Positions 9,808 through 23,337 of a DNA stretch of 64,000 nucleotides are shown here, piece by piece (positions within the stretch are counted from its first letter, which is position 1; every line of letters starts with the position of its first letter). The notes under the pieces are model-generated. The model made no database searches. It was not told the DNA's origin and saw only the letters and a program-made list of their open reading frames with translations. Position numbers and translations under genes: made by a program. Source of the stretch: Acridotheres tristis (taxonomy: Eukaryota; Chordata; Aves; Passeriformes; Sturnidae); the NCBI GenBank assembly GCA_037013685.1, contig CM072886.1, positions 2,790,001-2,854,000 of the forward strand, in the 5' to 3' direction.

Positions 9808-12800
9808 GTAGAGCACACATATTGCCCTGCCCCAGGAAATGGAGATCTGACATGTGGGATGCCCCAGGGATGTCATCCAGATCAGTAAAACCAGGGGGTC
9901 TAGGGAGAGCCTCAGTTTCTCTTCACTAAGAAATGCAATGTCAGGCAGAATTACAGAAAATTCTGTAATTTGTAATTTGTAAAATCTGGCATCTGTGTTG
10001 AAAATCTTTGCTCTCTTGATGCCTCTTTTCATGCCAACATATATTCTTTCCCCCCTTGTACTCACCCTGGACAATGACAACAGGAAAATCCCTATCTTCA
10101 GTGTATTGACAGCTCTTGCAAAAAGTAGCTTTATTAGTCAGTAGAAAAACAGTCAAACCATTTACTGAAAATCTCTTTTACAACATTCTCTTGGTTCAGT
10201 GAACTGTGCCCAGAAAAACCTCTGTAAGTGGAAATGCACCCATTTGCACTATTCTAAATTATTTCTCCTGGCAAAAAGCATTGCTAGATTTTGCCTGTCA
10301 AAACTCTCTTTGCTCTCTGAAATGTTCGTGGCAAGAGCAAAGCTTTTTTGGCTCATTTGCCAGTCCAGGGAAGTCCAGGAAAGCCTTTTTTTTTTCCTTT
10401 TACTTTCTAAGTCTCCAGATTGTGAGAACACTTTATTTAGCACATGGATCTCAAATAAAAAGATGAGGCTGATCAAGTACCAGGTATTTAAATCGTTGCC
10501 TCTTCCTTCTAGAAGAACCTGCCTTAGGAGGTGCAGTCACAGTTTATTTTCAAGTCAGCACTAACCACTGCCTGAGCAGACACTGACTGCCAGATCTGAT
10601 ATGACAGAAACTCAGGTTAAATAAACTAAAAAGATTTATTCCACTCTCAGGCTGTGTTTTAGGTATATTTATCACCCCAGAGCATTTAACTTGCTCTAGC
10701 AGACCCCCAGTTTAAGGAGATGAGAGTCAGTCTCTTAAGCATTCCAAACCTCTCCAGGAGCCGAGTTCATGTTTTCCAGAGAAATACAAGAACAAATTGC
10801 AGCATCAACAAAAACAGAGGGCTGCTTTTCCACCATTTAATACTCAAATGAAAGCTTTTACCTATCCTTTGATATGCAAAACATGCTAGGAGATTTTCAA
10901 TATACACTAACACATAGACTTGGTTTTGATCAGTATGTAATAATATAGTAAGCAACACAAATTTGTGGAAGAAAATTCTGTTTCTCTTGAGTAAATGAGG
11001 CAGGTTCTTACAGAGACCTTCAGTCATATTTTTAACCATTAGCACTGAATCCTGATATTCTACTTAAGAGCAGTCACACTTATCTACTCCTACTACAGGG
11101 AAGTGGGTTTGTCACACAGGTGATACAAAGGAGTCTCTTGTTTCACATCAATAAAAAGTCTGTTCAGTCATTTCACAGTGGTTTATTTTCCTCAATGAAG
11201 AAAAAAAAATACCAAGCTCCTGTGTGACCCCTCATGAAATGTCCCTTCAGGGAAGAGATTCCCAGGAAAGAAGAAAGGATATAGAGGAGACATCACAAAA
11301 AGAAGATGCTGAAAATGTGATTATTCTCAAAAGCAAAGATAATATTCTGCCCACAGTTTGCACAAACCTTTCCTGACATTGCTGTGATCCTGGACCTTGG
11401 TTTGCCAGTCTCTGCCCAAAGTGAGATATCACCAAAACCTCCAAGCTTTTTAATGATTTTGGATCTTTCTAAATCTGCCCTAAACATTCCTGCTGGTTCT
11501 ACTCTTTTGTTACCTGCAGCATCTCAGCTGCTCACTTCCCAAATAATATCAATGCTACCACCAAGGCAGAAAAATTTGTAACAAAAAACCTGCATAATCT
11601 GAAATTAAAGAAAACTCTATCCAAACTCAGCTGCTCTGGTGTAACAGCCCTCCTCCAGTTTTTTTCTTCTTTGTCACTGTCTTTCAAAGCCCACACACAC
11701 AAAATGAGAGTTTCTGCCAATTATGTGTTTCTCTTTGCTGAGTGTGTCATAAGAAAGCAGAGAAAGAAACTGATATAAAGATCCTAAAACGTGGGTCCCT
11801 TCTGCTGCTGTTCACACTTTTCATTGCATCTTGCCTTGTTTAACTGGAATCCAAAGCAAACAGAGAGAAAAGAGACTGATAAGAAAAAAATAAAAAATAA
11901 AACTGTATCTGACCATCTGCTCCCACAAGGAAATGAACAATTATTGAAACACAATGAAGTAAAAGCTTTTTTTTTTTTCCATGCAATTACTTACAAGCAC
12001 TGCCAGACTAAGGGTGTGCAGAGCACAGTGGTACAAAGAACAAGAGTTCATGTTCCAAAGCAAGAGCCAGACCTCACTTCTTCAGCCTCTCTCAGCATCT
12101 TCCACCTGCTTTTTGACTTCTCTTTCTCCTCTCAGTTGCTGATTTGAAGCATTTATCTTTTTGCACAGAAGTGACGTAACAGGGATGTGAAGTGGGAGAT
12201 AAATATTAACAATTCTCTGTGCTGTGTTTAAGCTTTGCAACTTTTTGACTTTGCTCAAAGACTGGACTGGATAAATTGAGTGATTGATGCCAAGATTATG
12301 GGAATTCTCTACCCTCCTGACAAGACTCATTTCTTTCTTTTAGGAGAAAATGGTTTTAGGGGGAATGGACAGCTCTAAATGTTACTAATCCCATATTAAA
12401 CCAACATGATTGGTATAAGAGAAACTCTCTCTTAACAGTTATTGTCATTTTTTTATAATGAAACCTTTTTCTTAGTGTGGGTGCAGTGTATCTGAGTGTT
12501 TTTATGGAGTGTAATGGCCACAGTGCTACACTTTAAAATGCAAAATCAAAGCCTACTGACAGGCACGTGAGCACAAATTTTGCTGTGTACCTGTTTGGGC
12601 ATTGAGCTGAAGGCAAAAGTCACAGAGGATTCTTCAGTGTTTGAAAAAGGATCATAACCAGACCCATTTCAGAGGAGCAACATCTCCCATTCCACTGGGA
12701 TGCACTTTTTTGGTCCAAGTATTAGGAAAATAATTTGCCTCTGAGCAAGCTTCTGGTGTCCATGTTAGAATTTTCCATTTCAGCCACCACATCTGAACCA

Positions 12801-13845
12801 CTCCATGTGTTTATTCAGTGCTGTTGAAGTCATGCCTATAAAAACCACAGAAGGCATTGCCTGCCACTTTTCATCCTAGGAGGGAGCACAGAGGAAGCCC
12901 AGTGTAAGATATCTCTAAATGTTTTTATTTTTCAGGCAGAATGAATATTGGTATTGAGGGATTTTATGCTGAAATCTACCATATGGGAACTCTGATCACC
13001 ATGGATCATTTTGGAAAGCCTGGCTTTTCTGCATTTTTAGCCTTATTCTGCCACTCTGCAGCACAGACATTCCATTAAAATGAGTTCCTTCCTATTGTCG
13101 CTGTTGTGTGCAAATTTCCAGCTGTTTGTGGTTAAGGAGAAAGACACATCTAAAAGAAAATAACGAGCTTATGGGTCTTTTTTATTATTATTATTTCATA
13201 AAGTTACTTTTTTTTTTTTTTACACTTAAACAAAAAAGTTTCCACAACAACCAAAAGAACTTGGAGCTGCTTAGTTTCACCATATAAAAGCACAGCTGAA
13301 GGACCAGTTTTCCACAGGCACAAACTTCTCACTTCCTACCAGCCCTTGAATACCAGCACCTCAGCAAGCCTGCTCCCACACTCCTCCTGAGCAGAGGCAG
13401 GCACGTAGTAGATCAGTAATTACTACATCTTCTCTCCACTCATCACCTCCACCAGGAGCACACTCCCTGTTCCAGCAGCTCCTCTGCCAACTTTTCCAGT
13501 GGTGGCAGTTTGCCTTCAGGATGGCAGAGCTGCACAGGAGACACTGGATATGCAGTAAAAGGAGCTGCTTTTCTCCCCAGGAGATTTCCAAAGGTGAAAA
13601 CCTGGCGCTTTCAAGGACTCTCTTGCAGCTTTTTGTGGAATGGTTTTATTTTTTGTTCAAAGTTTGTGTAGTTTATAAAATTGGCTGATTTCACAACAGC
13701 TTGTTGTTTGCTTCCTCCCAGCCCTGCCATCCCTGTTTCTGCTCTCTTGTCCCTACATATTGAATGACATCCTAGAACTTACAGAAACCTCTTGGGGTTT
13801 CTTCTGCCTTTTTTTTCTCCCTCTACAAGACCCCTCCATCATCAC
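9808..13845. other. Noncoding DNA, no gene recognised
   Basis: AT-rich unique sequence between the TGGA array and the inverted CR1 pair. Short homopolymers only (for example T12 near 13209). Open frames are short and without family resemblance. The missing GHRHR exon 1 and promoter could be here. Confidence 0.5.
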
Positions 13846-13995
13846 AGAATCACAGAATGCTTTGGCATGGAAGGCACCTTAAAATCATCCAGTCCCAACC
13901 TTCCACAACACCAGGCTGCTCCAAGCCCCATCCAGGCTGGACTTCAACACTTCCAGGAATGTGGTATCCACAGCTTCTCTGGGAAAACTCTTGTA
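13846..13995 (-). mobile_element. CR1 3' end (left arm of inverted pair)
   Basis: Starts ATCACAGAATCACAGAATG (the CR1 terminal octamer repeat in antisense), then GGAAGGCACCTTAAAATCAT, CTGCTCCAAGCCCCATCC and CACAGCTTCTCTGGGA. Minus orientation. Confidence 0.9.
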
Positions 13996-14034
13996 CTTAC
14001 AAAGACATTTACACACAGATTAATCCACAGTTGA

Positions 14035-14160
14035 AATGTTCAAGGCCAGGTTGGACAGGGCTTGGAGGGCTGGGATAGTGGAAAGTGTCCCTGTCCATGG
14101 CAGGGGATTGGAACTGGATGGTCTTTAAGGTTCCTTTCAATCTAAACCAGTCCATGGTTC
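14035..14160 (+). mobile_element. CR1 3' end (right arm of inverted pair)
   Basis: Sense CR1: TTCAAGGCCAGGTTGGACAG, then GATAGTGGAAAGTGTCCC, GGGGATTGGAACTGGATG and GGTTCCTTTCAATCTAAACC. It ends in a degraded tail. Confidence 0.88.
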
Positions 14161-17100
14161 ATGATTTTAGTTTTCTTATGATGATGGAGGAAACCTTAAC
14201 ACTCTAAGTTATTATTTCACAATTTAACTAGAAAAGGCAGTAACACCTTACTTCATTGACACACAAACCCCATGGATCTTCCAAAGCTAAAAGCAAACAA
14301 TTTGAGTTAAATAGTTACAGCTTCTGAGATGACATTGCTGCAGCTTCATATTTCCCAAGGAACATGCCCCAAAAAAGGTATTAGAATTCAACATTGGGAA
14401 AGAAAAGCTACAGGTGGCATTTTTCTTGAAGTCATTAATGCAACTAGCAGTGTCCAAAGTGAAAATGGAGCCAGGAATGCTTCTGCGGGCTACCAGGGTC
14501 ACCCTGACAGGCACAGAGTGCTGTGGTGAAATTTGCAATACTGGGAACAAATCTACAGAGAAATAAAAGGGAATTTCAGTCTCTACTGTTGTCTCAGAGA
14601 GTTTCTTATTGCCTTGACGATTCTCTAATGCTATTGAAATTCAGAGGGAAGGTGTGGGAGGGGAGGGAGAGGAGGAGGAAGGCTGGGCCTAAGTCGTTTA
14701 ACCACAGCTCCAAGAATAGGTGCTTTTGCTGTGCAGACGTGACGGATGAATGTTTCATTTCCGAGGAAAAGAGGGAATGTTCAAAACTTTACACAACCCA
14801 GAGCTTAAAGAAGCTTTATAAATGAGGCCCTGAACTGTCATTTTTAAGATTGAAAAATATGCAGAGTCAATAATTATGCAGTCAAATTCATTTTTCCTTG
14901 CAGTGTAAGAGGTTGATCATTTTTGCTCATATCACCTATGAAATGGCCTGATGGATTTCAACTAGAGCTGCTTAAACAGCACAAAATGTAGAGGATTAAC
15001 TCTTTGTCATGTAAAATTAAATCTGTTTAAGCACTAGAATACTGGGGCCTCTACCAGCCTGCTTGATTGATTTTATTTCCATTGGGATAATTTTTTTGCT
15101 TGGCAGCAAGACTATGGCACAGCTACTTGACCACACAGTGCTTGAGCTCTTCTTTCCTCTCCCATTTCAACTTCTTTTGGGCTGATTTCTCCCTGCCACA
15201 GCTATTTGTGGGCATTGCAGGGAACTGGAGCAGGGAGCTGATCCAGACTAGAAATAAACATTTTTTTTCCTCCAGCAGAATCAGTTCCCTAGGGCACCCA
15301 TAAATTCTGGAAGTGGAAGAGAGAAGGCAGCCCCAGGTAGGGGAGTGAGGCCAGATTTAGGAGAGGGCAGGTGCCCATCAGGTGATGTTTCCAGACACAC
15401 AACTTTGCCATTTGAGTGCTGCATTTAACATTTCTCTTAAGGGGGTAAAAAAAAAAACCCGGAAGTTTTTGGATGCAGAAATATGAGAAAATGATTACTG
15501 TGTGGTCTAAAATATCTCTCTCTCTTGGTCTTCTTTTAATTAGTTGCTCATAAGGACCTTGCAAGTTGTAAAAATGGTCCTTAAATTCATAATTCCTCAT
15601 TATCTGCTGGTCATACTCAACCAGTGGCTTACATCAGAGAAGGAAAGTAATTAGTTTTCTACATAAATAATTTCAGGATAAAATATGACAGAAACAGCTG
15701 CAAAAATCAACAGGCCTCCAAGAAAGCACTCAAGGGTTGAGGTGGCTACACAAGGTAAGTAAATGATGCCAGTGATGTCACAATACTGGAGAAAGGCAAA
15801 ATTATTGGGTGTATAAATGAGGGAATCACTCCTTTTCTGCATAAAACAATACTTGTAGTGGTAAGCAGTCGAACTGCCAGAGCAACTTGAGCAGTTGCAG
15901 ATAAAGCCTTTTTAGGAAGCATTTTTCAAGAAAGCTTTGAATCTGCAGGAAATAACTCAGAGGCAAGCAGAGAGTTTGAGGAGAGGCCAGGAAAATGCAG
16001 AGTAAGGGGAAAGGTCAGAAGGAAAGCAAAGTTTTGTCAAAAGAGAAGATGAAGTGGACACATCACAGAACCACGGGATCATGGAATGCTTTGGGTTGGA
16101 AGGGACATTAAAGATGACCCAGTTCCAACCCCCTGCTGTGGGCAGGGACACCTTCCACCACACCACAGTGACATGACACATCTTGTATTTTAAAAGACCT
16201 TTGGAAAGGAAACAGGAATAATTTTGCTGTGTCAGATCAGGCAAAAAGACACTGGCTAAAGGTGCAAGAGGAAAATTGTGGATGGGATGTCTGGAAAATC
16301 TTTGTGTCAGTAAAAATTGTTAAAGCCTTTAATAAACGAAGAGCAGAAAATGTAGAATCTCAGTCATTGGATGGGTTTTGAAAAAGATCAGACAAACACC
16401 ATGGGAGTGATGTCTTAGACCTGCCTTGGGGCTGGACAATGGCTTGGTTGATGTCTTGAAGTCTTCTCAAGCTGTTTGCCTGTATTTTGTTGGAATTCTA
16501 TCAGTCACAGAAGATCGGTCCTTGAAGAGCTCTGCCAACAGAGTTGTCTTTAGGGATGGGCAAAGTGAGTAGAATTTGAGAGCAGAAAACAGTTTATAAA
16601 AGTGTCATATTTTCTCTTCCACATGAGGAATTAATTTCCTAGTCAAACTTGCAGGAAAAATAGATGTAATTATTTTTTTTTTTTTAAATTCAGAAACTAA
16701 TGAGACAAAAGACAATTTTCTGCCCCTTTTGTTCTAGAAAACAGATTGAAACTGTCACTATCTCTCATGTCTCTGAGATGAACTTCAGTGTGAGCTCCGT
16801 TGTACAAACGTTCCAAACCTTGTAAAATCACAAAATATTTTTACTGAAGGAATGAGTAGGAATAAGACACAAGAGGGGTATTATTTTTCTAAATTAATGG
16901 AACAATTCCTGGCAAAATAAAAGGTCTTAGTCAGTGGAAATAGGAATGTTTGCCATGCTCTCAGTAAGGAGCAAACCCATGTGTTCTTGATACACCACAC
17001 AGAAAATCACAGCTAATGCTGGAATATTAATAATAAACTAAAGAGACTCACTGAAGCAGTCATTAGGTACCTTTATCTTTTCATTGAATAGAATAAGACT

Positions 17101-18150
17101 GGGATATTTTTTTCTAACTGTTCTTTAATACACTTGCTATCCTGGCCAGGGACTAAGCAAAATTCACTCAGGAAGGAACATTTGTATTTAATTAAGCAGG
17201 TGGATAGCAATTTCATTACTTAAATTATAACCCTGATCTTTTACAAAATTACATGTATTTCTTTCGAGCCATTGCACTGCCAAATTTTCCTTTGGGAAGG
17301 GCACTGGTTGTTCTTTTGATTGTATCATTGGCCAAAGGTTAAGATAATCAGTAAATCCCTGAACATCATAATCATGGGAGAGGTTGAGAAAAAATGGACT
17401 GATGACAGATATCACTGAGGTTTTTTGGTCTGTATTATTTTTTTCCCCTTGACTAAAGGCAAAACGTGAGTACTATGCATTCAAAAATGGAATTGATTAA
17501 CCATGGATGCTGGAAAAGTCAGGGCTCTGTGGTTCTGCTTCACTGTCTGTGCTGCCCATTAACAAATCCAATTCCTTTTAATGCAAGAACACAGAGTGCA
17601 GACATCTCATGACCTGGGGTGAGCAGTAATGTGATGAGACCTATAAAGGATGGCTGAATATCTTTCTTTTGGAGGTGACTTGTTATACCTTCCTAAAGGA
17701 AAATTATCACCTGACACATTGAAAAGGTCCTTGTGGACTTCAGTGTGCATCCAGACATCTGGGACAGGATTCAGTTACCTGAACATATGTGCTTATTGAT
17801 ATTTGAGCTGTTCTGGTTCATCCTGCTGAGCTTCCAGCTGGTCAGGAATAGCACAGGTGTTCCCTGAATCCATCAGCATGGGTGTCTTCAATAGCCTGGC
17901 ATTTCTCAAATGTCCACAGACATCGTGTTAGGACAAGGACATTGAGTGCCTCGGTCAGAAATTTCTCCCTCTGCACACCTGTGTTTAGGTGCTGAAAAAA
18001 GGTGTCCAGATTTCAGTCTGGACTTTGACCCTAACTCTGCTGGGCCTGGCTGAAGTGGAATTAATTTTCTACAGAGCAGCTGGGCTGTGTGTTGTTTTCT
18101 AGAAAGGTTTTGGGGACATAAGAGCATTTTGGCTACTGCTCAGCATCAAC
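14161..18150. other. Noncoding DNA, no gene recognised
   Basis: Unique AT-rich DNA apart from the CR1 fragment at 16062-16165 and a T13 run near 16673-16685. No exon with family resemblance on either strand. Confidence 0.6.
16062..16165 (-). mobile_element. Short CR1 3' end
   Basis: Antisense CR1 tail: GGGATCATGGAATGCTTTGG, then TTGGAAGGGACATTAAAGAT and GGGCAGGGACACCTTCCACC. Confidence 0.88.
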
Positions 18151-18618
18151 CTGTTGGAGTGAGTCCAGGGGAGGCACCAGGAGGATCAGAGGGATGGAGC
18201 AGCTCTGATGGGAGGAAAGGCTGAGAGAATTGGGATTGTTCAGCCTGGAAAAAGAAGGATTTGGGGTGAGCTCATTGTGGCCTTTAGTACCTGAAGGGAG
18301 CCTGCAAGAAAGATGAAGAGAGATTGTTTACAAGAGCTTGGAGTGACAGGACAAGGGGAAGTGACTTCAAACTAAAGAAGGAAACTTGGTTTAGATTTTA
18401 GGAAGAAATTCTTCCCTGTGAGGGTGGGGAGGCCCTGGAACAGGGTACCCAGAGAAGCTGTGGCTGCCCTTGAATCCCTGGAAGTGTCCAAGGCCAGGCT
18501 GGACATGGCTTGGATCAGCCTGGGATAGTGGAAGGTGTCCCTGCCCATGGCAGGAGAGTTGGAATGAGATGAACTCTAAGCTCTCTTTAACCCAAACCAT
18601 TCTGTGATTCTGTGATTT
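18151..18618 (+). mobile_element. CR1 LINE 3' end, longest copy in the window
   Basis: About 470 bp in sense orientation, from the CTGTTGGAGTGAGTCCAGG block through GAGAATTGGGATTGTTCAGC, GGAAGAAATTCTTCCCTGTG, GGAAGGTGTCCCTGCCCATG and the terminal ATTCTGTGATTCTGTG octamers. 5'-truncated, no intact ORF. Confidence 0.95.
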
Positions 18619-18711
18619 TTCTCCAACATTTCTCTCTCACCACTAGGCAGAGTTTGGGCAAGATCTTGGGGCAGGACACAGTCAGGACAACTGATCCAAA
18701 CCTTACTTACA

Positions 18712-18838
18712 GGGTATTCTGAGTTGGAAAGGACTCACAAGAATCATCAAGTCCAACTTTGAAATGAATGGCCCATATAGGAATTGAGCTCACAACCTGC
18801 ACCTGACCCGAGGGATGCTCCACAGCATGTCACATGTG
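18712..18838. mobile_element. Avian interspersed repeat fragment, probably LTR-derived
   Basis: Contains TATTCTGAGTTGGAAAGGAC, ATCATCAAGTCCAACT, then GGAATTGAGCTCACAACCTG. I recall this word order from a repeat common in songbird genomes, distinct from CR1. Family and orientation are not assigned. Confidence 0.55.
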
Positions 18839-18839
18839 C

Positions 18840-21800
18840 TCAGCCATAAAAGTTAAGAGAAGGGGCTGGGAGGGGAATTTGTTATCACTGTGTTTGTTTT
18901 CCAGAGCAGCCCCCAAGTGTACTAAAGCCCTATTTCCCAGGAAATGGCTGGACAGCCCCTTCTGATACCAAGTAGAGAATAAATCTTTTGTTTTTCTTTG
19001 CTTCTGCAGGAGGCCTTTGCTATATTGAGCAGGCTTTATCTTGACCCATGAGATTAGTCCATTTTATTTCCTTCCCTCCTTCCCTATCCTGCTGAGGAGG
19101 GGAGTGATAGTGTGGCTTGGTGGAAACCTCACATCCAGATAGTGTTGACCCATCACACTAATTTAAAAAGTCTTATGATATGCTGCTTCCAGAATAAATG
19201 GACAGAAGAAGGGTCAAAATTTGAGTGAGGTCAGTGACCAGCCTTTTGCTCAGAGATCTTAATTTCTAGAGACTCAGTAATTATCAGACATCTTCACACA
19301 GCACCCATCAGAGTGGGAGCTCAGACTGGAAGGACTAAAAAACCCCAATAATGAAGTCAGTGACACCCAAGTGGTGACCATGGTGTTAATTATGAGTGGC
19401 AGGAGATGAGTTAAGTGAACTCTTCTCTCCTGGTGGCCAGTTGGGCACAGATGAGCCTGTGCCTGTGGTTATTGTGCAGATGGTTTCACACTCTCACATT
19501 CTGGGCCAAAAAGTAAGGGTTCTGGTTGAACTGGTTACAGCAGTGATGAGAAAAGTAAGAAACATATTATTATTTTGATTGCACAGCAGTAGCTGAGTAA
19601 TTACACAACGTGGTGATTCAGGAATGAGTGAAGAGAAAAGAGAACCATAATTAACTCCTCTATCTTGCAACACAGACCCTTATTTGAGGAAATGACATAA
19701 TAATATGCAAGTGCTCTCACTTTACAAACCTAAGGGCCATAGAAATAGTTCTCAGCTCAGACAAATTGTTCACCTTTGAGAAAAACTGGAATAAAAGCTT
19801 TTGAAGGAAAATAGTAAGAAATATATACAAATAAAAATATATATGGGTGTGGAAATGGTTCAACTGTGATGATTATGATACATCTTGACGTTTGGGGGAA
19901 GAATAAATTCTGACTCTTTTCCAGGAAGCCACCAGATTCAATGTCTTTTCACACACAGGTTTGAACTCCTTTTCTAGAAAGATCAGGCAATATTTTAATT
20001 TTGGAGACTGCCTCTTTGAAATCCTGAAACCAACCGCAGGGCTCAGTAGAAAGACAAAAGTTTAAATAAACCCAATAAGCCAAGCCTCTGTTTCAGCCTT
20101 TCTTACAGACAGATCAGGATATCTAGGATCTGACTGCCATATTTTATCTCACCCTGGAGTAGCTCCATAATTTAGCAGGAGTTTACAAAGACTCAAAGTC
20201 TTTCTCTATGATAAATCTGGGTGTTTTTCCACAAATTCTCTATTGTCCCACTCATTTGTTCTATCTTTAAAAATCAGATTTGATCACTGCGCTTTTTGCT
20301 TGCTGCTTAAAGCTCCTGGTACCCTCCAGAAGTTTACATCTTCCTGAACTAAAGCCCTGTGTAAGTATAAAAACCATCCATATTTGCAGCAGAGAGAAAA
20401 GGAAGAGAAAATTTTCAAATTTTAATATAATTTAATGATTTTATGATAAACAGAGAAGGGACAGCTCACCATGACTTTTTTTTCCACTACTATTTAGACT
20501 AAGGCATATCTTTTCCTTATAAGGCATTCCTTATTCAGCTTCCTGGGATGCAGACAGATTTTGGAAGCTTACTGGAAGAACCATGAGATATATTTCCCAC
20601 CTATCCCATTATATCTGCCATATTTTGGTGGTTTCCTGTAATGGATAAGTAGGAGGAAAAGCAAAATGTGGCAGCTGTTTTATTACACAATCCTTCACAG
20701 ACACAGGGAATAACAAAAGGAAAAAAAAAAAAAGAAAACCTTAAACAAAAGCAGGTTTCACTTGGTTTATGTATAATTATGAATACCAGTAATGCAAGAC
20801 TCACTCTAACTGCAATAACAGCAATAACTGTTTTAACCCGAATTTAACACTACAATGGAGATGTAATTCTGCAACAGATGGCAGTTCAACTACAAAGATC
20901 TTCACTGACAGTGATTCACATCCTCCCCTTGGCAACCAAATCCACTGCCTGGTTTTCCTTGTAGTTATGAAGATTTTTTTTCTGTAGCTGTGATGTTTTT
21001 CCTAATATTTGATCTAATTCCTCCCTGCTGCCTTGTAAACCCATTTCTCCTGCCCATAATGAGAAGGAATAACTGATGCTTGTCTCTTATGTAACATCTA
21101 TTTTAGCCATCCTCAGTTAATCACAAATCTTCCTTTCCCTCTGGAATCTCATGCCCAGTTCTTTAAGGTTTCTTCTGGATCTTGCTTACCCAGCTTCTCC
21201 GTTCTTGCAGCTTTGTCTGAGCTCACTCTGATCCCTCTGCTTTATTTAATAGCAGAGTTGTAGTATTTATAAGTATATTGTGACCAAAAAAAAGAGTAGA
21301 AAAGATCACCAAATTTTAAAGATTGTTTTGAATGTTTCCACGTAAAAGCCAATGTGTCAAAGGCTTTGCTCCCAATATAAATGTGACCAAAAGGACCATG
21401 ACAATTCTGCTAAAGGGAGTGAGAAACAACTTGGAGAATTTTCCACTTTTTCTGCAGCTCTCCAGTCCCTCCTGCTCACAGAACTGGACAGTTCTTGTAG
21501 AACTATGGGATTTCCACATCACTGAGTTGGCTGAAGGATTGGACATTTTCATTGTAAAGAAAGTGGCTCTACCCTCATTTTCTCCCAGCTGATCACAAGC
21601 CTGCGGGAAGTCAAACTGCAGGGAGCATCTGGGTTTTGTGGTTTTCTGAGCTTTGTTCCTGGTAAGGACAAAAGGAGAGGGTTGACAGTGACTGAGCCAC
21701 CTCTCTGGAAATGGACAGTGTGACCTTCTGACTCCTGAAACAGCAGAAGTCATCGAGCTTCCCCTTTGTGCTCTGCTCAGGGCAGGGGAAGTGCAGTAAT

Positions 21801-22659
21801 TTCCCTCTCTCACTGCCCTCTTGCTGTGTCAGCACAGCCACACAACCATCAAATCACCACGTCCATGCCAGGGTGGGGACAGGCTTGTCACAGGAAGAAA
21901 TCAACTGCAAACAAAGCCGAGTTGTAAACTTATCCAAGAGGCCTTGTCAGAAGCAGGAAAGCATTTATAAATCTGCTTCACTTCTGGGAAGTTGGTGGTA
22001 TAGGATGTTGGGAGGGCAGAACTTGTGCAACAGCAATTCTCATCTGGCATGTTGCTAGAGGATGAGCAAGGGAGCTCAAAATTTTCCTTATTTATCCAAT
22101 GACTGGGAGCAATGAGGTGCAGTGATCAGTGTGAGTGTGCATTCATTGTGTAAGAGCAATACAAATGAGCAGTGAAATGTATAGCCTTGCCCTGATGAGT
22201 GCCAAGAAACGCCCATTCCCCCCCCTTTCCCCATGAACAGTCAGAAAAAAGCAGAAATCTGCCTCCCAAACTGAGTCACCATTTCAGCCAATGCCCCTGT
22301 GTGGATCTCACTTCCTGGGAAGTTCCAAGCAGTGAAATCATTCCTGACACCTTGGCCCTGCCCAGGAACTATGTGTGATTTTCACACCAAAGTGACTCCA
22401 CAATGTGAAGTTTGGATGAGGATAAGAGAGCAAAGTGTCGGGAACATCTTGATTTGTGTGACACAGGACACAAGAAAGTCCCAGCTGGAATTTGTGTCTC
22501 CAGAGCTGCAGCCTTTGATGCTGCCAGCAGGCATCTCACCACGGTTATTAGATCACAGCCTGCCTCTGATCACACCCATGACTGTGGGGGTGCTGAAACT
22601 CTGAATATCAGCCCAGAAAGAAGTGGTGTCCTGTGGATAAAACATGTAAGAGAAAATTT
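18840..22659. other. Noncoding DNA, no gene recognised
   Basis: Unique sequence with a poly(A)-rich patch at 20721-20740. The 165-codon minus-strand open frame around 21316-21813 has no recognisable domain and no good splice context. Confidence 0.55.
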
Positions 22660-23215
22660 TGTCCAGGTTTAACCCCAGTTAGCAACAAAGCACAACACAG
22701 GCCCTTGCTCTCTTTCCCTTCTCCAATGGGTTGGGGAGGACGATTGGAAAAGACCATAGAAGTCATGGTTTGGGATAAGTTTAATAATTGAAACAAATAA
22801 AAGACAATAGTAATGATAACGATAATTATTATACTTATTGATGATAATTATTATAAATAGGAGAGGAAGAGAATTCCATAAAACCCAAAAAGACAAGTGA
22901 TGCCCAAACTGCAGATTGATGCCAGACCCATCTCCTGGCTGTGATTAGCCCCAAAATTCCCCCAGTTTATACACTGGGCATGGAGTCCCATGGGATGGAG
23001 CATCCTTTGGCCAGGCAGAGCAGTGTCCTGGCCGTGCTCTCCTCCAGCTTCTTGTGCAGCTCCTCGCTGGCAGAGCACGAGGCACTGAAAAGTTCTTGGT
23101 TTAGGGTGAGCACAACCTAGCAACAACCAAAACATCAGAGTGGTGTCAACATTATCCTCCTGCTAAATCCAAAAACAGCACTGAACCAGCCACCAGAAAG
23201 AAAATTAACTCTCGT
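22660..23215 (-). mobile_element. Solo LTR of an avian endogenous retrovirus
   Basis: Read on the minus strand it runs from a GAGTTAATTTTCTTTCTGG start, through AGCACAAC-type and CTCTGCCAGCGAGGAG blocks, a TATA box (TATAAAC, 22971-22965), an AT-rich ATTATTATC-like stretch, ATTAAA (22785-22780) and finally GGGGTTAAACCTGGACA ending in CA at 22660. I recall this architecture as a widespread bird LTR, ERVL-like. No gag/pol/env sequence flanks it, so it is a solo LTR left by recombination. It is diverged and the 5' boundary is approximate. Confidence 0.8.
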
Positions 23216-23337
23216 GGAGCCAAGCATTCTTGAAAATCTTTTAGATGAAGTGTTTCGTTTTTGATTTTGGTGTTGGATTGTTTCTCCCTTTTTAGTATGC
23301 ATATAATTAGCTTTACTTAGGCAATGAGGGCTGACTT

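Noticed and set aside
9025..10080. Three long overlapping minus-strand open frames rich in Ile-His-Pro-Ser (up to 351 codons)
   Set aside because: They are the translation of the TGGA/TGA tandem array; no start context, domain or splice support.
10060..10160. Minus-strand hydrophobic stretch ending at a GTGAGT near 10071 as GHRHR exon 1
   Set aside because: No ATG in frame (it would start on TTG) and the hydrophobic part is interrupted by charged and Cys residues.
20721..20804. Minus-strand MSLALLVFIIIH as a signal peptide for GHRHR exon 1
   Set aside because: Only a weak GTATTC follows and the hydrophobic run is not followed by a cleavage-like region or good donor.
21316..21813. 165-codon minus-strand frame
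   Set aside because: No domain, biased composition or splice context; such lengths occur by chance in 64 kb.
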